A DNA stretch of 64,000 nt from the NCBI GenBank assembly GCA_963835135.1, contig CAWIEF010000003.1, positions 1,302,001 to 1,366,000 of the forward strand, in the 5' to 3' direction. Both the position numbers and the translations under genes were made by a program. Source of the DNA: JAVVHH01 sp963835135. GTDB lineage: Bacteria > Pseudomonadota > Alphaproteobacteria > Acetobacterales > Acetobacteraceae. Within the stretch, counting starts at the first letter, position 1, and each line of letters starts with the position of its first letter. The notes beneath the pieces are model-generated. The model saw only the letters and a list, made by a program, of their open reading frames with translations. It ran no database searches and had not been told where the DNA came from. Below, piece after piece: positions 46,448-53,844 of this stretch.

Positions 46448-46893
46448 AGCGCCTCGCGCGCGGAGGTGGCGAGGCGGTCGGCGCGTTCGTTCATGGCGTC
46501 GCCGGCGTGGCCGCGGACCCATCTCCACTCGACCGCGTGCGGCTTGGCGGCGTCGAGCAGGCGGCGCCACAGATCCATGTTGGCGACGGGGTCGCCGGCG
46601 GCGTTGCGCCAGTTGCGGCGCACCCAGCCGGTGTGCCACCGGGTGATGCCGTTCTTGACGTATTCGCTATCGGTATGGACGACGACCTTGCAGGGCCGGC
46701 TCAGCGCCTCCAGGGCGGCCGCCGCGGCAGTGAGCTCCATCCGGTTGTTGGTGGTGGCGGGGTCGCCACCGGTGAGCTCACGCTCGTTGGCGCCGAAACG
46801 CAGGATGGCAGCCCAGCCGCCGGGACCTGGATTGGGCTTGCAGCCGCCATCGGTCCAGATCTCGACGTAAGGTGCTTCAGAGTCCGTAGGCAT
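46444..46893 (-). CDS. rnhA: ribonuclease HI
   Basis: Degrades RNA in RNA/DNA hybrids. The 149-residue protein has the four acidic catalytic residues Asp15 (WTDGGCKPNPGPGG), Glu53 (NNRMELTAA), Asp75 (HTDSEYV) and Asp139, and the flexible-loop His129 (VRGHAGDAMNERAD). It overlaps the 3' end of thrB by 17 bases on the same strand, a common pairing in alphaproteobacteria. Confidence 0.96.
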   Translation of the reverse strand: MPTDSEAPYVEIWTDGGCKPNPGPGGWAAILRFGANERELTGGDPATTNNRMELTAAAAALEALSRPCKVVVHTDSEYVKNGITRWHTGWVRRNWRNAAGDPVANMDLWRRLLDAAKPHAVEWRWVRGHAGDAMNERADRLATSAREAL

Positions 46894-47836
46894 GTTCGTC
46901 CCGAGCCCCGAGATGAAAGCGAAGGCGGCGGAGGTATTCCAGCGGGTCCTTGCGGGTGACCATCGCGCCGTCGGGCGTGTTCACCCAGTCGTAGAGACGG
47001 GTGAGGAGGAATCGGATGGCGGCCCCCTGGCAGAGGACCGGGAGGGCGGCACGCTCGGCCTCCGACAGCGCGCGGACGCCGGTGTAGGCGCGCAAAAGGG
47101 CGCGGGCCTTCGTCACGTTGAACTGGTAGTCGGGCTCGAAACACCAGGCGTTCAAGCAAACGGCGATATCGTAGGCGAGCAGGTCAGTGGCGGCGAAGTA
47201 GAAGTCGATGAGCCCCGACAGCGCGCCGTCGAGGAAGAAGACGTTATCGGGAAACAGGTCGGCGTGGATCTGGCCGCGGGGGAGTTCGGCCGGCCAGGCC
47301 GCTAGGATCCGGTCGAGGGCGGCTTCGAGTTCGAGGCCAAGGCCGGGTTGGACCTGATCGGCGCGGGGGAGGCAGTGCGCCAGAAGCGGGCGCCAACCGG
47401 CCGGCCCGAGCGCATTGGGGCGAATGGGGGCGTAGCTGGTGCCGGCATGATGCAGGTTGGCGAGAGCCCGGCCCACGGGGCCGCAATGCTCGGGGCGGAC
47501 GCGGCGCGGCCAGACGCCGGGCAAGAAGGTGGTGATGCAGGCGGGCCGGCCGGCCAGACGGCGCAGGCTGTCGCCGTCGAGGCCTGCGACCGGGAGAGGG
47601 CAGTTTATGCCCTGCCCCGCCAGATGCTGCATCAGGCCGACGAACCAGGGAAGTTCGGCCGGATCGACCCGGCGCTCATACAGGGTGAGGATGAAGTCGC
47701 CCTGGGTGGTGCGGAGTTGGAAGTTGCTGTTCTCGACTCCCTCGGCGATGCCGCGGAATGCGACCGCGGTGCCGAGATCGTATTCTCGGAGGAATGCGGC
47801 GAGGGCATCGTCGGTGACCTCGGTGTAGACGGCCAT
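46877..47836 (-). CDS. thrB: homoserine kinase, ThrB type II
   Basis: Phosphorylates homoserine for threonine synthesis. At 319 residues it belongs to the aminoglycoside-phosphotransferase-like family used by many alphaproteobacteria, not the GHMP family of E. coli. It starts MAVYTEVTDDALAAFLREYDLG, has GVENSNFQLRTTQGDFILTLYE near residue 33 (split as GVENSNFQLRT, TQGDFILTLYE), the catalytic loop QIHADLFPDNVFF near 185 and LIDFYFAATDLLAYD with the metal-binding Asp. It is followed by rnhA. Confidence 0.94.
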   Translation of the reverse strand: MAVYTEVTDDALAAFLREYDLGTAVAFRGIAEGVENSNFQLRTTQGDFILTLYERRVDPAELPWFVGLMQHLAGQGINCPLPVAGLDGDSLRRLAGRPACITTFLPGVWPRRVRPEHCGPVGRALANLHHAGTSYAPIRPNALGPAGWRPLLAHCLPRADQVQPGLGLELEAALDRILAAWPAELPRGQIHADLFPDNVFFLDGALSGLIDFYFAATDLLAYDIAVCLNAWCFEPDYQFNVTKARALLRAYTGVRALSEAERAALPVLCQGAAIRFLLTRLYDWVNTPDGAMVTRKDPLEYLRRLRFHLGARDEHAYGL

Positions 47837-47889
47837 CAGCGGCTCATGCGGCGGAGACCCTCACCCTGGCCGAACGGCGAAACGTGGCG

Positions 47890-48885
47890 TCAGACGAGGC
47901 CGGCGGGGAGCTTGAAGACGACGTCCTCCTGGGTGACGCGGCGCTCCTCGATGGCGAGATCGTAGCGCTCGCCCAGGGCGCCGAGGAGTTCTTGGACCAG
48001 TGCTTCGGGGGCGGACGCCCCCGCGGTGAGACCCAAGCGGCGAACCCCGTCCAGCGCGGACCAGTCGAGCTGGTTGGCGCGCGGGAGCAGGATGGCCCGC
48101 TTAGCGCCGGCGCGCTCGGCGACCTCGCGCAGGCGTTGCGAGTTGCTGCTATTCGGGCTGCCGATCACCACGACGAGGTCGCATTCGGGTGCGACCGCCT
48201 TGACGGCGGCCTGGCGGTTGGTCGTGGCGTAGCAGATGTCCTCGTTCTTCGGGCCCTCGATGAGCGGAAAGCGGGTGCGGAGAACGTCGATGATGTCGGC
48301 GGTGTCGTCGACGGACAGGGTGGTCTGGGTGATGAAGGCCAGGCGGGCCGGGTCGCCGAACGCGCTCGGGGGCGCGACGGTGCGGGCGTCATCGACGTCT
48401 TGGACGAGGGTGACGCTGCCGGGCGGTAGTTGCCCCATGGTGCCGACGACCTCAGGGTGGCCGGCATGGCCGATCATGAGGATATGCCGCTGGCTGGGAC
48501 CGCCGCCGGCGAAGTGCCGCTCGGCCTCGCGATGGACCTTGCTCACCAGCGGACACGTGGCGTCGAAATAGAGCAGGTTGCGGCGCTGCGCCTCCGCGGG
48601 GACCGATTTCGGCACGCCGTGGGCGGAGAAGACGACGTGCCCGGCCTCGGGCACCTCGTCGAGCTCCTCGACGAACACCGCGCCCTGCGCCTCGAGATCT
48701 TCGACGACGGTGCGGTTATGGACGATCTCGTGGCGCACGTAGACGGGGGCGCCGTAGCGGCGCAGCGCCTCCTCGACCACGCGGATCGCCCGGTCGACGC
48801 CGGCGCAGAAGCCGCGGGGACCGGCGAGGACGACGTTCAACTGGGGCTTAGGGTTCGGTCTAAGCTGGGGTTCGATGTCCATCAT
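47890..48885 (-). CDS. ispH: 4-hydroxy-3-methylbut-2-enyl diphosphate reductase
   Basis: The last enzyme of the non-mevalonate isoprenoid pathway, making IPP and DMAPP. The 331-residue iron-sulfur protein has three cluster cysteines in GFCAGVDRAI (Cys27), ATCPLVSKVH and NEDICYATTNRQ, plus the substrate loop SPNSSNSQRL. The ATG at 48885 is followed directly by a second ATG; the frame is open further upstream but without coding features. It is minus strand, 53 bases after the thrB start region. Confidence 0.96.
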   Translation of the reverse strand: MMDIEPQLRPNPKPQLNVVLAGPRGFCAGVDRAIRVVEEALRRYGAPVYVRHEIVHNRTVVEDLEAQGAVFVEELDEVPEAGHVVFSAHGVPKSVPAEAQRRNLLYFDATCPLVSKVHREAERHFAGGGPSQRHILMIGHAGHPEVVGTMGQLPPGSVTLVQDVDDARTVAPPSAFGDPARLAFITQTTLSVDDTADIIDVLRTRFPLIEGPKNEDICYATTNRQAAVKAVAPECDLVVVIGSPNSSNSQRLREVAERAGAKRAILLPRANQLDWSALDGVRRLGLTAGASAPEALVQELLGALGERYDLAIEERRVTQEDVVFKLPAGLV

Positions 48886-48973
48886 TTCCGGCCCTGTGTG
48901 TGGGGACTGTCCCGCCGGCTTGTTATGGCTACAAGAAGGGCCTGCGCCAAGGGTGGGCGATCTGGAGTGACGA

Positions 48974-49501
48974 ATGGCAGTGTTGTGCGGGCGGTGGATG
49001 GCATTGGGACTGGCCGGGTTGGTGGCGGCGTGCGGAGACACGCCCGATAAGTTTCCGCCGGCGTGCCCCCGGCCGGCGATCCTGGGCGATGCCGGCGATC
49101 TGCAGCGCTTCCGGGGCCCGGGGCGGGACTTCCTGGATACGTCGCTGCAGGGTCGCATCACCAGCCTCAACGGCAGTTGCACGCAAGACGGCAGCCGCGC
49201 GGTGATCGCGACGGTCAACGTCGGGATCGAGCTGACGCGCGGCCCGGCGGCGACTGGGCGGACGGCGGAGGTGGCCTTCTTCGTGGCGGTGAGCCAGGCA
49301 GACCGGGTGCTGGACAAGCAAGTCTACACGCTTCAGGCCGCCTTCCCGGAGAACACCGACCGGCTGCGGCTGACAGGGGACAGCATCGATCTCCGGCTCC
49401 CGGTGAACGCAACGATGAAGGCGGACACGTATCAGGTCACGGCCGGGTTCCAGTTGACGCCGGAGGAGTTGGAGGCGAACCGTCGCCGGGTCGCGCGGTA
49501 G
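48974..49501 (+). CDS. small conserved lipoprotein
   Basis: A 175-residue protein with signal and lipobox LVAAC (Cys20). The mature part begins GDTPDKFPPACPRPAILGDA and is beta-rich, with a second cysteine pair (PPACPRP, NGSCTQD). The pattern RPAILGDAGDLQRFRGPGRD and the ending QLTPEELEANRRR look well conserved, suggesting an envelope protein typical of this order; the function is unknown. It is divergent from ispH. Confidence 0.8.
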   Translation: MAVLCGRWMALGLAGLVAACGDTPDKFPPACPRPAILGDAGDLQRFRGPGRDFLDTSLQGRITSLNGSCTQDGSRAVIATVNVGIELTRGPAATGRTAEVAFFVAVSQADRVLDKQVYTLQAAFPENTDRLRLTGDSIDLRLPVNATMKADTYQVTAGFQLTPEELEANRRRVAR

Positions 49502-49552
49502 GCGGTCGGCTCGATCGGCGGGCGGCTCGCGGACGCGCAAGGGAGAGACAGC

Positions 49553-50206
49553 ATGATCGAGATGTTCGGGTTCTGGCGGTCGGCGGCGTCGTTTCGCGTT
49601 CGCATGGCGCTGAACCTGAAAGGGCTCGCATACACCGAGACGATGATCGACCTCGATTCTGGCGAACAGAGCTCAGGCCCGTTCGTGCAGCTGAATCCGC
49701 AGGCGAAAGTGCCCTTGGTGACGTTCGAGGATGGGACACGGTTGACCCAGTCGATGGCGGTGCTCGAATATCTGGAGGAGACGCATCCGGCGCCAGCCCT
49801 GCTGCCTGCTGACCCGCCGGGACGGGCGCGGGTGCGGGCGCTGGCGGGGATCTGGGTCGCTGACCACCATCCGCTGATCGTTCCACGCGTGCGAAGCTAT
49901 CTGCGCGACGTGCTCGGCGTGGGCGAGGCGCAACGCACGGCTTGGATACGCCACTGGTTCAGCGAGGGCCTGCGCGTCGGCGAAGCGGCGTTGGCGGCGG
50001 ATGTCACGACGGGGGCGTTTTGCCATGGCGAGGCGTTAAGTCTCGCAGACTTGTGCCTGATGAGCCAAGTCATGGGCGCGCGAGGCTTTCAGGTGGATTT
50101 CGAGCCCTACCCGATCATCAACCGTATCACACGCACTTGCCTGGCGATCGACGCGGTCGCGCGGGCGCTCCCACTGCGGCAGCCCGGCGCCCCCGACGCG
50201 CACTAG
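49553..50206 (+). CDS. maiA: glutathione S-transferase, maleylacetoacetate isomerase type
   Basis: A 217-residue zeta-class GST. The N-terminal thioredoxin-like domain has WRSAASFRVRMAL (the SSxxxRVR-type catalytic motif with Ser) near residue 9 and NPQAKVPLV with the cis-Pro near 49, and LTQSMAVLEYLEE that binds glutathione. The helical C-terminal domain contains LSLADLCLMSQV. The family isomerises maleylacetoacetate in tyrosine breakdown; other glutathione functions are possible. No other genes of that pathway are nearby. Confidence 0.85.
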   Translation: MIEMFGFWRSAASFRVRMALNLKGLAYTETMIDLDSGEQSSGPFVQLNPQAKVPLVTFEDGTRLTQSMAVLEYLEETHPAPALLPADPPGRARVRALAGIWVADHHPLIVPRVRSYLRDVLGVGEAQRTAWIRHWFSEGLRVGEAALAADVTTGAFCHGEALSLADLCLMSQVMGARGFQVDFEPYPIINRITRTCLAIDAVARALPLRQPGAPDAH

Positions 50207-50317
50207 ACCGTTTCCCGACCGAGTGGGGTCATCCGGCTGGGAGTAATGCTCGTCAGAACAAACCGATCGGTGCGCGCGGCAGGACCGCTCGCCCGTGAGG
50301 TCGATCCGGAACCGTGG

Positions 50318-51427
50318 TCAGGCGAGCGTGAGGTCGTCGCGGTGGATCAGCTCGTCGCGGCCGCGCCAGCCTAGGAGCGATTCGATCTCGGCGGAGTTGT
50401 GGCCGGCGATGCGGCGGGCGTCGGCGCTCGCATAGGCGCTGAGGCCGCGAGCCAGGATCGTGCCGGTGGTGGATTGGATCAGCACCGGGTCGCCGCGCTC
50501 GAAGTCGCCGTCGACGGCGCGGACGCCGGCGGGGAGCAGGGACCGGCCGGCGGCCAGCGCCCGGGCGGCGCCGGGGTCGATGGTGATGGTGCCGGCAGGG
50601 TGCAGACTCCCGGCGATCCAGCGCTTGCGGGCCGAGCGGCCGTCGTCGTCGGGAAGGAACCAGGTGCAGCGGGCTCCGGCGACAAGGGCCGACAACGGGC
50701 GATCCACGTGGCCGAGGGCGATGGCCATGGCGCAACCTGCCTGAGTGGCGATGCGGGCGGCGGCGAGCTTGGTGCGCATGCCACCACTGGAATAGCCGGG
50801 CGGCGGGTCTCCGCCCATCGCCTCGATGTCGGGCGTGAGGGCGGAGACGGTGGGAATGTGAGCGGCGGCCGGGTCGCGTTTCGGATCGGCGGTGTAGAGG
50901 CCGTCGATATCGGAAAGGAGCAGCAATTGGTCCGCCTGGACCATTTCGGCGACCCGGGCGGCAAGCCGGTCGTTGTCGCCGAAGCGGATCTCGGCCGTGG
51001 CGACAGTGTCGTTCTCGTTGATGACCGGGACGCAGGCTAGGCCGAGGAGGGTGGACAGGGTGGCGCGCGCGTTCAGGTAGCGGCGCCTGTCCTCGGTATC
51101 CTCGAGGGTGAGCAGGAGCTGGGCGGCGACGAGGCCGTGCGCGGCGAGTGCGCCGGTCCAGGCTTGGGCAAGGCGGATCTGCCCGACGGCGGCCGCGGCC
51201 TGCTTCTCCTCCAGTCGAAGGCGGCGCTTGGTCAGCTTGAGAACCGGGCGGGCGAGCGCGATGGCGCCCGAGGAGACGACGATGACCTGGGTGCCGCGGG
51301 CGCGGGCGGCGGCGACATCGGCGGCGACACCGTCGAGCCAGGCCGAGCGTGGAGTGGCGCCGTCGACAATGAGCGCGCTACCAATCTTGATGACGAGAGT
51401 GCGGGCCGTGGCAAAGGTCGGGGTCAT
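50318..51427 (-). CDS. proB: glutamate 5-kinase
   Basis: The first step of proline synthesis, phosphorylating glutamate. The 369-residue protein has an amino-acid-kinase domain (LVIKIGSALIV near residue 10, VVSSGAIALAR near 49, INENDTVATAEIRFGDND near 140, SDIDGLYTADP) and a C-terminal PUA domain (about 280-360). Its ATG overlaps the obgE stop by four bases, so it is the last gene of the rplU-rpmA-obgE-proB operon. Confidence 0.96.
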   Translation of the reverse strand: MTPTFATARTLVIKIGSALIVDGATPRSAWLDGVAADVAAARARGTQVIVVSSGAIALARPVLKLTKRRLRLEEKQAAAAVGQIRLAQAWTGALAAHGLVAAQLLLTLEDTEDRRRYLNARATLSTLLGLACVPVINENDTVATAEIRFGDNDRLAARVAEMVQADQLLLLSDIDGLYTADPKRDPAAAHIPTVSALTPDIEAMGGDPPPGYSSGGMRTKLAAARIATQAGCAMAIALGHVDRPLSALVAGARCTWFLPDDDGRSARKRWIAGSLHPAGTITIDPGAARALAAGRSLLPAGVRAVDGDFERGDPVLIQSTTGTILARGLSAYASADARRIAGHNSAEIESLLGWRGRDELIHRDDLTLA

Positions 51428-52524
51428 TCGGAGGGTTGAGCGGCTCCGATGGCGGACAGGTCGGTCGGGGGTTCCTGGATCGCCGCGTCGCTGCGCTCCT
51501 CGCGATGACGAGTTTTGGCGGTGGGCGTGGCGCGGTGGTTGGTGACGCCGGACATGAGGGTCCGCAGGATCTCGGGGACGTTCTGGCCGGTGACGCCGGA
51601 CATCAACATGACCGGGCGGCCAGAGGCGCGGGCCAAGGCGGCGCGGCGGGAACTGGCCTCGCGGGGGGTCATGGCGTCGGATTTGTTCAGAACCAGGAGT
51701 TCGGGCTTGGTGGCAAGGCCGCCGCCATAGGCCTCGAGCTCCTCGCGGATGGTGCGCCAGGCCTGGACGACGTTGCCGGCGGCGCCGTCAATCAGATGGA
51801 GCAGCATGGCGCAACGTTCGACATGGCCCAGAAAACGGTCGCCGAGGCCGGCGCCTTCGTGGGCGCCCTCGATAAGGCCGGGGATGTCGGCGATGACCAT
51901 CTCTTCGGAATGGCTGAGGCGGACGACGCCGAGTTGGGGGTGCAGCGTGGTGAACGGGTAGTCGGCGATCTTGGGGCGGGCCGCGGAAACAACGCTGAGG
52001 AAAGTGCTCTTGCCGGCGTTGGGCAGGCCGACGAGGCCGACATCGGCAATGAGCTTGAGGCGGAGCCACACCCAGCGCTCCTCGCCGGGGTAGCCGGGCG
52101 TGGCTTTGCGGGGAGACCGGTTGGTGCTGGACTTGAAGTGGGCGTTGCCATGGCCGCCGTCGCCGCCCCGCAGCAGGGTGATGCGTTTGCCGGCTTCGTC
52201 GAGGTCGGCGAGCAGGGTTTCGCGATCCTCGTCCAGGAGCTGGGTGCCGACCGGCACTTGTATGATGACGTCGGACGCGGCCGCGCCGGTGCGGTCGGAG
52301 CCGGCGCCGTTGCCCCCCTTCGGGGCGCGGAAATGCTGGGTGTAGCGGAAGTCGATCAGGGTATTAAGGTTGTCGGCGGCCACGAACACGACGCTGCCGC
52401 CGCGGCCGCCGTTGCCGCCGTCCGGGCCGCCGAACTCGACGAAGCGCTCGCGGCGGAAGGCGACGACGCCGTTGCCGCCATCACCGGAGCGGCAATAGAT
52501 CTTGGCTTGGTCGAGGAATTTCAT
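51424..52524 (-). CDS. obgE: Obg family GTPase
   Basis: An essential ribosome-associated GTPase involved in 50S maturation and stress control. The 366-residue protein has the glycine-rich Obg fold (about 1-158, with GGDGGHGNAHFKSSTNRSPR) and the G domain (G1 GLPNAGKST near 169, G3 ADIPGLIEGAHEGAGLG, G4 NKSD). The last 40 residues are not part of the family: they include REERSDAAIQEPP, the translation of a dispersed DNA repeat (51474-51510) that has entered the gene's 3' end. ATG at 52524. Confidence 0.96.
   Translation of the reverse strand: MKFLDQAKIYCRSGDGGNGVVAFRRERFVEFGGPDGGNGGRGGSVVFVAADNLNTLIDFRYTQHFRAPKGGNGAGSDRTGAAASDVIIQVPVGTQLLDEDRETLLADLDEAGKRITLLRGGDGGHGNAHFKSSTNRSPRKATPGYPGEERWVWLRLKLIADVGLVGLPNAGKSTFLSVVSAARPKIADYPFTTLHPQLGVVRLSHSEEMVIADIPGLIEGAHEGAGLGDRFLGHVERCAMLLHLIDGAAGNVVQAWRTIREELEAYGGGLATKPELLVLNKSDAMTPREASSRRAALARASGRPVMLMSGVTGQNVPEILRTLMSGVTNHRATPTAKTRHREERSDAAIQEPPTDLSAIGAAQPSE
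51474..51510. repeat. dispersed repeat inside the obgE 3' end
   Basis: CCTGGATCGCCGCGTCGCTG followed by CGCTCCTCGCGATGACG is a widespread interspersed element of proteobacterial chromosomes, recognisable by its translation HREERSDAAIQ. Here it is in frame with obgE and encodes part of its C-terminal tail. Confidence 0.75.
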
Positions 52525-52564
52525 TTGGGTCTCGGGTACGGCTTGGGGCGCCACCCTCACCCTG

Positions 52565-52585
52565 CCCTCTCCCGGAGGGAGAGGG
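52565..52585. repeat. dispersed inverted repeat CCCTCTCCC/GGGAGAGGG
   Basis: A perfect 9-base-pair hairpin with loop GGA, preceded by CCCTCACCCTG. It is the same element as at 13939-13959, inverted. It lies in the 84-base gap between rpmA and obgE inside the operon, so it could be a transcript-stability or attenuating hairpin. Confidence 0.75.
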
Positions 52586-52608
52586 TTCGAAAGGGACGAA
52601 GGGGAGAG

Positions 52609-52878
52609 TTACTCGGCGGCTTTGGTGACTGGCTCGACGGAGACGTGGACGCGGCCTTCGGTGCGGCGCTCGAACTTGACGTGGCCATCCACCAGGGCCC
52701 AGAGCGTGTGATCGCGGCCGACGCCGATGTTGAGTCCGGGCTTCACCTTGGTGCCGCGCTGGCGGATGATGATGTTGCCGGCGATGACGGCTTCGCCGCC
52801 GAACTTCTTGACGCCGAGGCGGCGGCCGGCGGTATCGCGGCCGTTGCGGGACGAGCCGCCTGCTTTCTTATGTGCCAT
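52609..52878 (-). CDS. rpmA: 50S ribosomal protein L27
   Basis: An 89-residue ribosomal protein whose N-terminus reaches the peptidyl-transferase centre. It begins MAHKKAGGSSRNGRDTAGRR and contains GGEAVIAGNIIIRQRGTKV, both hallmark sequences. It is 12 bases downstream of rplU in the usual L21-L27-Obg order. Confidence 0.97.
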   Translation of the reverse strand: MAHKKAGGSSRNGRDTAGRRLGVKKFGGEAVIAGNIIIRQRGTKVKPGLNIGVGRDHTLWALVDGHVKFERRTEGRVHVSVEPVTKAAE

Positions 52879-52890
52879 GGCCGGGTCTCC

Positions 52891-53286
52891 TCAGGCAGGA
52901 ACGGTTTCGGTTTCGGGTTCGGGCGGCGTCGCTTCGGCGGCGGTCGGCTCCGCCTTCGGCTGATACACGTGGCCGTCGGCGTTGATGCCGGAGACACGGA
53001 GCACGGTGACGTGCTGACGGTGGCCATTCTTGCGGCGGCTGTTCTGACGCCGGCGCTTTTTGAAGATGATGATCTTGTCGAGCCGGTCCTGGGCGATGAC
53101 GGTGGCAGACACGGTGGCGCCAGACACGAGCGGCGCGCCGACCGTGGTGCCGGCGTCGCTGCCGACGGCAAGGACGTCGGAGAAGGTGATGGTCTCGCCA
53201 GCCGCGCCTTCGAGCTTCTCGACCTTGAGCACGTCATTCGGCTTGACGCGGTACTGCTTTCCGCCCGTGCGGATGATCGCAAACAT
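52891..53286 (-). CDS. rplU: 50S ribosomal protein L21
   Basis: A 131-residue ribosomal protein. The ATG at 53286 gives the typical start MFAIIRTGGKQYRV; the frame is open further upstream without coding features. The conserved end KKRRRQNSRRKNGHRQ is followed by an extra tail of about 30 Ala/Pro/Glu-rich residues, common in alphaproteobacterial L21. It opens the operon and is preceded by a strong promoter at 53379-53406. Confidence 0.96.
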   Translation of the reverse strand: MFAIIRTGGKQYRVKPNDVLKVEKLEGAAGETITFSDVLAVGSDAGTTVGAPLVSGATVSATVIAQDRLDKIIIFKKRRRQNSRRKNGHRQHVTVLRVSGINADGHVYQPKAEPTAAEATPPEPETETVPA

Positions 53287-53340
53287 CAGATGATCCTTAC
53301 GGCCATGCCGGTGGTCCGGCGGCCCTTTTTCATGAAATGG

Positions 53341-53367
53341 GGCGAGCGTGCTCAAAAGCCGCTCGCC
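53341..53367 (-). promoter_or_regulatory. hairpin in the rplU 5' untranslated region
   Basis: GGCGAGCG (53341-53348) and CGCTCGCC (53360-53367) pair perfectly around an 11-base loop. It would lie within the first bases of the transcript from the promoter at 53379-53406. It could protect the mRNA 5' end or bind L21; neither is shown. Confidence 0.45.
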
Positions 53368-53378
53368 AGAAGGCGCGC

Positions 53379-53406
53379 GTTATACGGGGACGCGCCGAAA
53401 AGTCAA
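53379..53406 (-). promoter_or_regulatory. sigma-70 promoter of the rplU-rpmA-obgE-proB operon
   Basis: On the minus strand, -35 TTGACT (53401-53406) and -10 TATAAC (53379-53384) are spaced by 16 bases, close to consensus. The expected start of transcription is near 53372, leaving a leader of about 86 bases before rplU. Confidence 0.75.
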
Positions 53407-53504
53407 CTGATGCCGAGTTGCCAACGGGCGATCAGGCTCACGGTGGCCACGAACGCGACGTAGGTGCCGACGATGCCGACATGGGAGGCGAGAAGACGCT
53501 TCAT
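53403..53504 (-). CDS. possible 33-residue membrane peptide
   Basis: A short frame starting MKRLLASHVGIVG with one hydrophobic segment (TYVAFVATVSLIA) and ending RWQLGIS. A basic start and a clear transmembrane stretch support it; the absence of a strong ribosome binding site and the position directly upstream of the rplU promoter count against it. The remaining sequence from 53505 to 53643 shows no gene or clear promoter. Confidence 0.25.
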   Translation of the reverse strand: MKRLLASHVGIVGTYVAFVATVSLIARWQLGIS

Positions 53505-53643
53505 GTGCCAGACCTGATCACTGGGACTCGATCCAAGTAGGATGGTCCCGGAACGCCGAACAAGAGTGGAATACGAATCTGAAGAAAGATTTAGGTGGCC
53601 GACGCGGTTGAACGGGGCCCAGCTGCTTGTTAGGGTCCTAGTC

Positions 53644-53754
53644 ATGGGTTTGGCCCTCCCCGTTCTGGGATATCGCTCTGCGCCGATCGTCGCGTGGACG
53701 GCGCTGCGCGCGTCCGGGCTCGACCTCCTCCTCCTTCGACTTATCCGCCCCTGA
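53644..53754 (+). CDS. leuL: leucine-rich leader peptide of leuA
   Basis: A 36-codon frame beginning ATG with AGGG eight bases upstream. Its end reads LDLLLLRLIRP then stop: six Leu codons (CTC, CTC, CTC, CTC, CTT, CTT) within eight codons, the arrangement on which ribosomes stall when leucyl-tRNA is scarce. It ends 90 bases before the leuA start and is followed by competing hairpins. The N-terminal half has no obvious role. The symbol follows the enterobacterial leu leader by analogy. Confidence 0.72.
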   Translation: MGLALPVLGYRSAPIVAWTALRASGLDLLLLRLIRP

Positions 53755-53762
53755 GCGCCGCG

Positions 53763-53813
53763 CCGGCTCGCTGCCGGCATCGCCCAGGGGATATGACCTG
53801 GGTTCGACCCGGG
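53763..53813 (+). promoter_or_regulatory. leuA attenuator: competing hairpins
   Basis: After the leader peptide stop come a hairpin CCGGC-TCGCT-GCCGG (53763-53777) and three mutually complementary segments: CCCAGG (53783-53788), CCTGGG (53797-53802) and CCCGGG (53808-53813). CCTGGG can pair either with the upstream segment (perfect) or with the downstream one (one G-U), so the structures exclude each other. This is the logic of an antiterminator/terminator switch. No T-run follows, so termination or ribosome-site masking remain both possible. Confidence 0.55.
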
Positions 53814-53844
53814 ACGGACGAGCGAGACGGATAAGGAACAGATC

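Noticed and set aside
51436..53463. A 675-codon + strand frame across obgE, rpmA and rplU
   Set aside because: It covers three certain genes on the other strand; low-complexity Gly/Ala/Val sequence.
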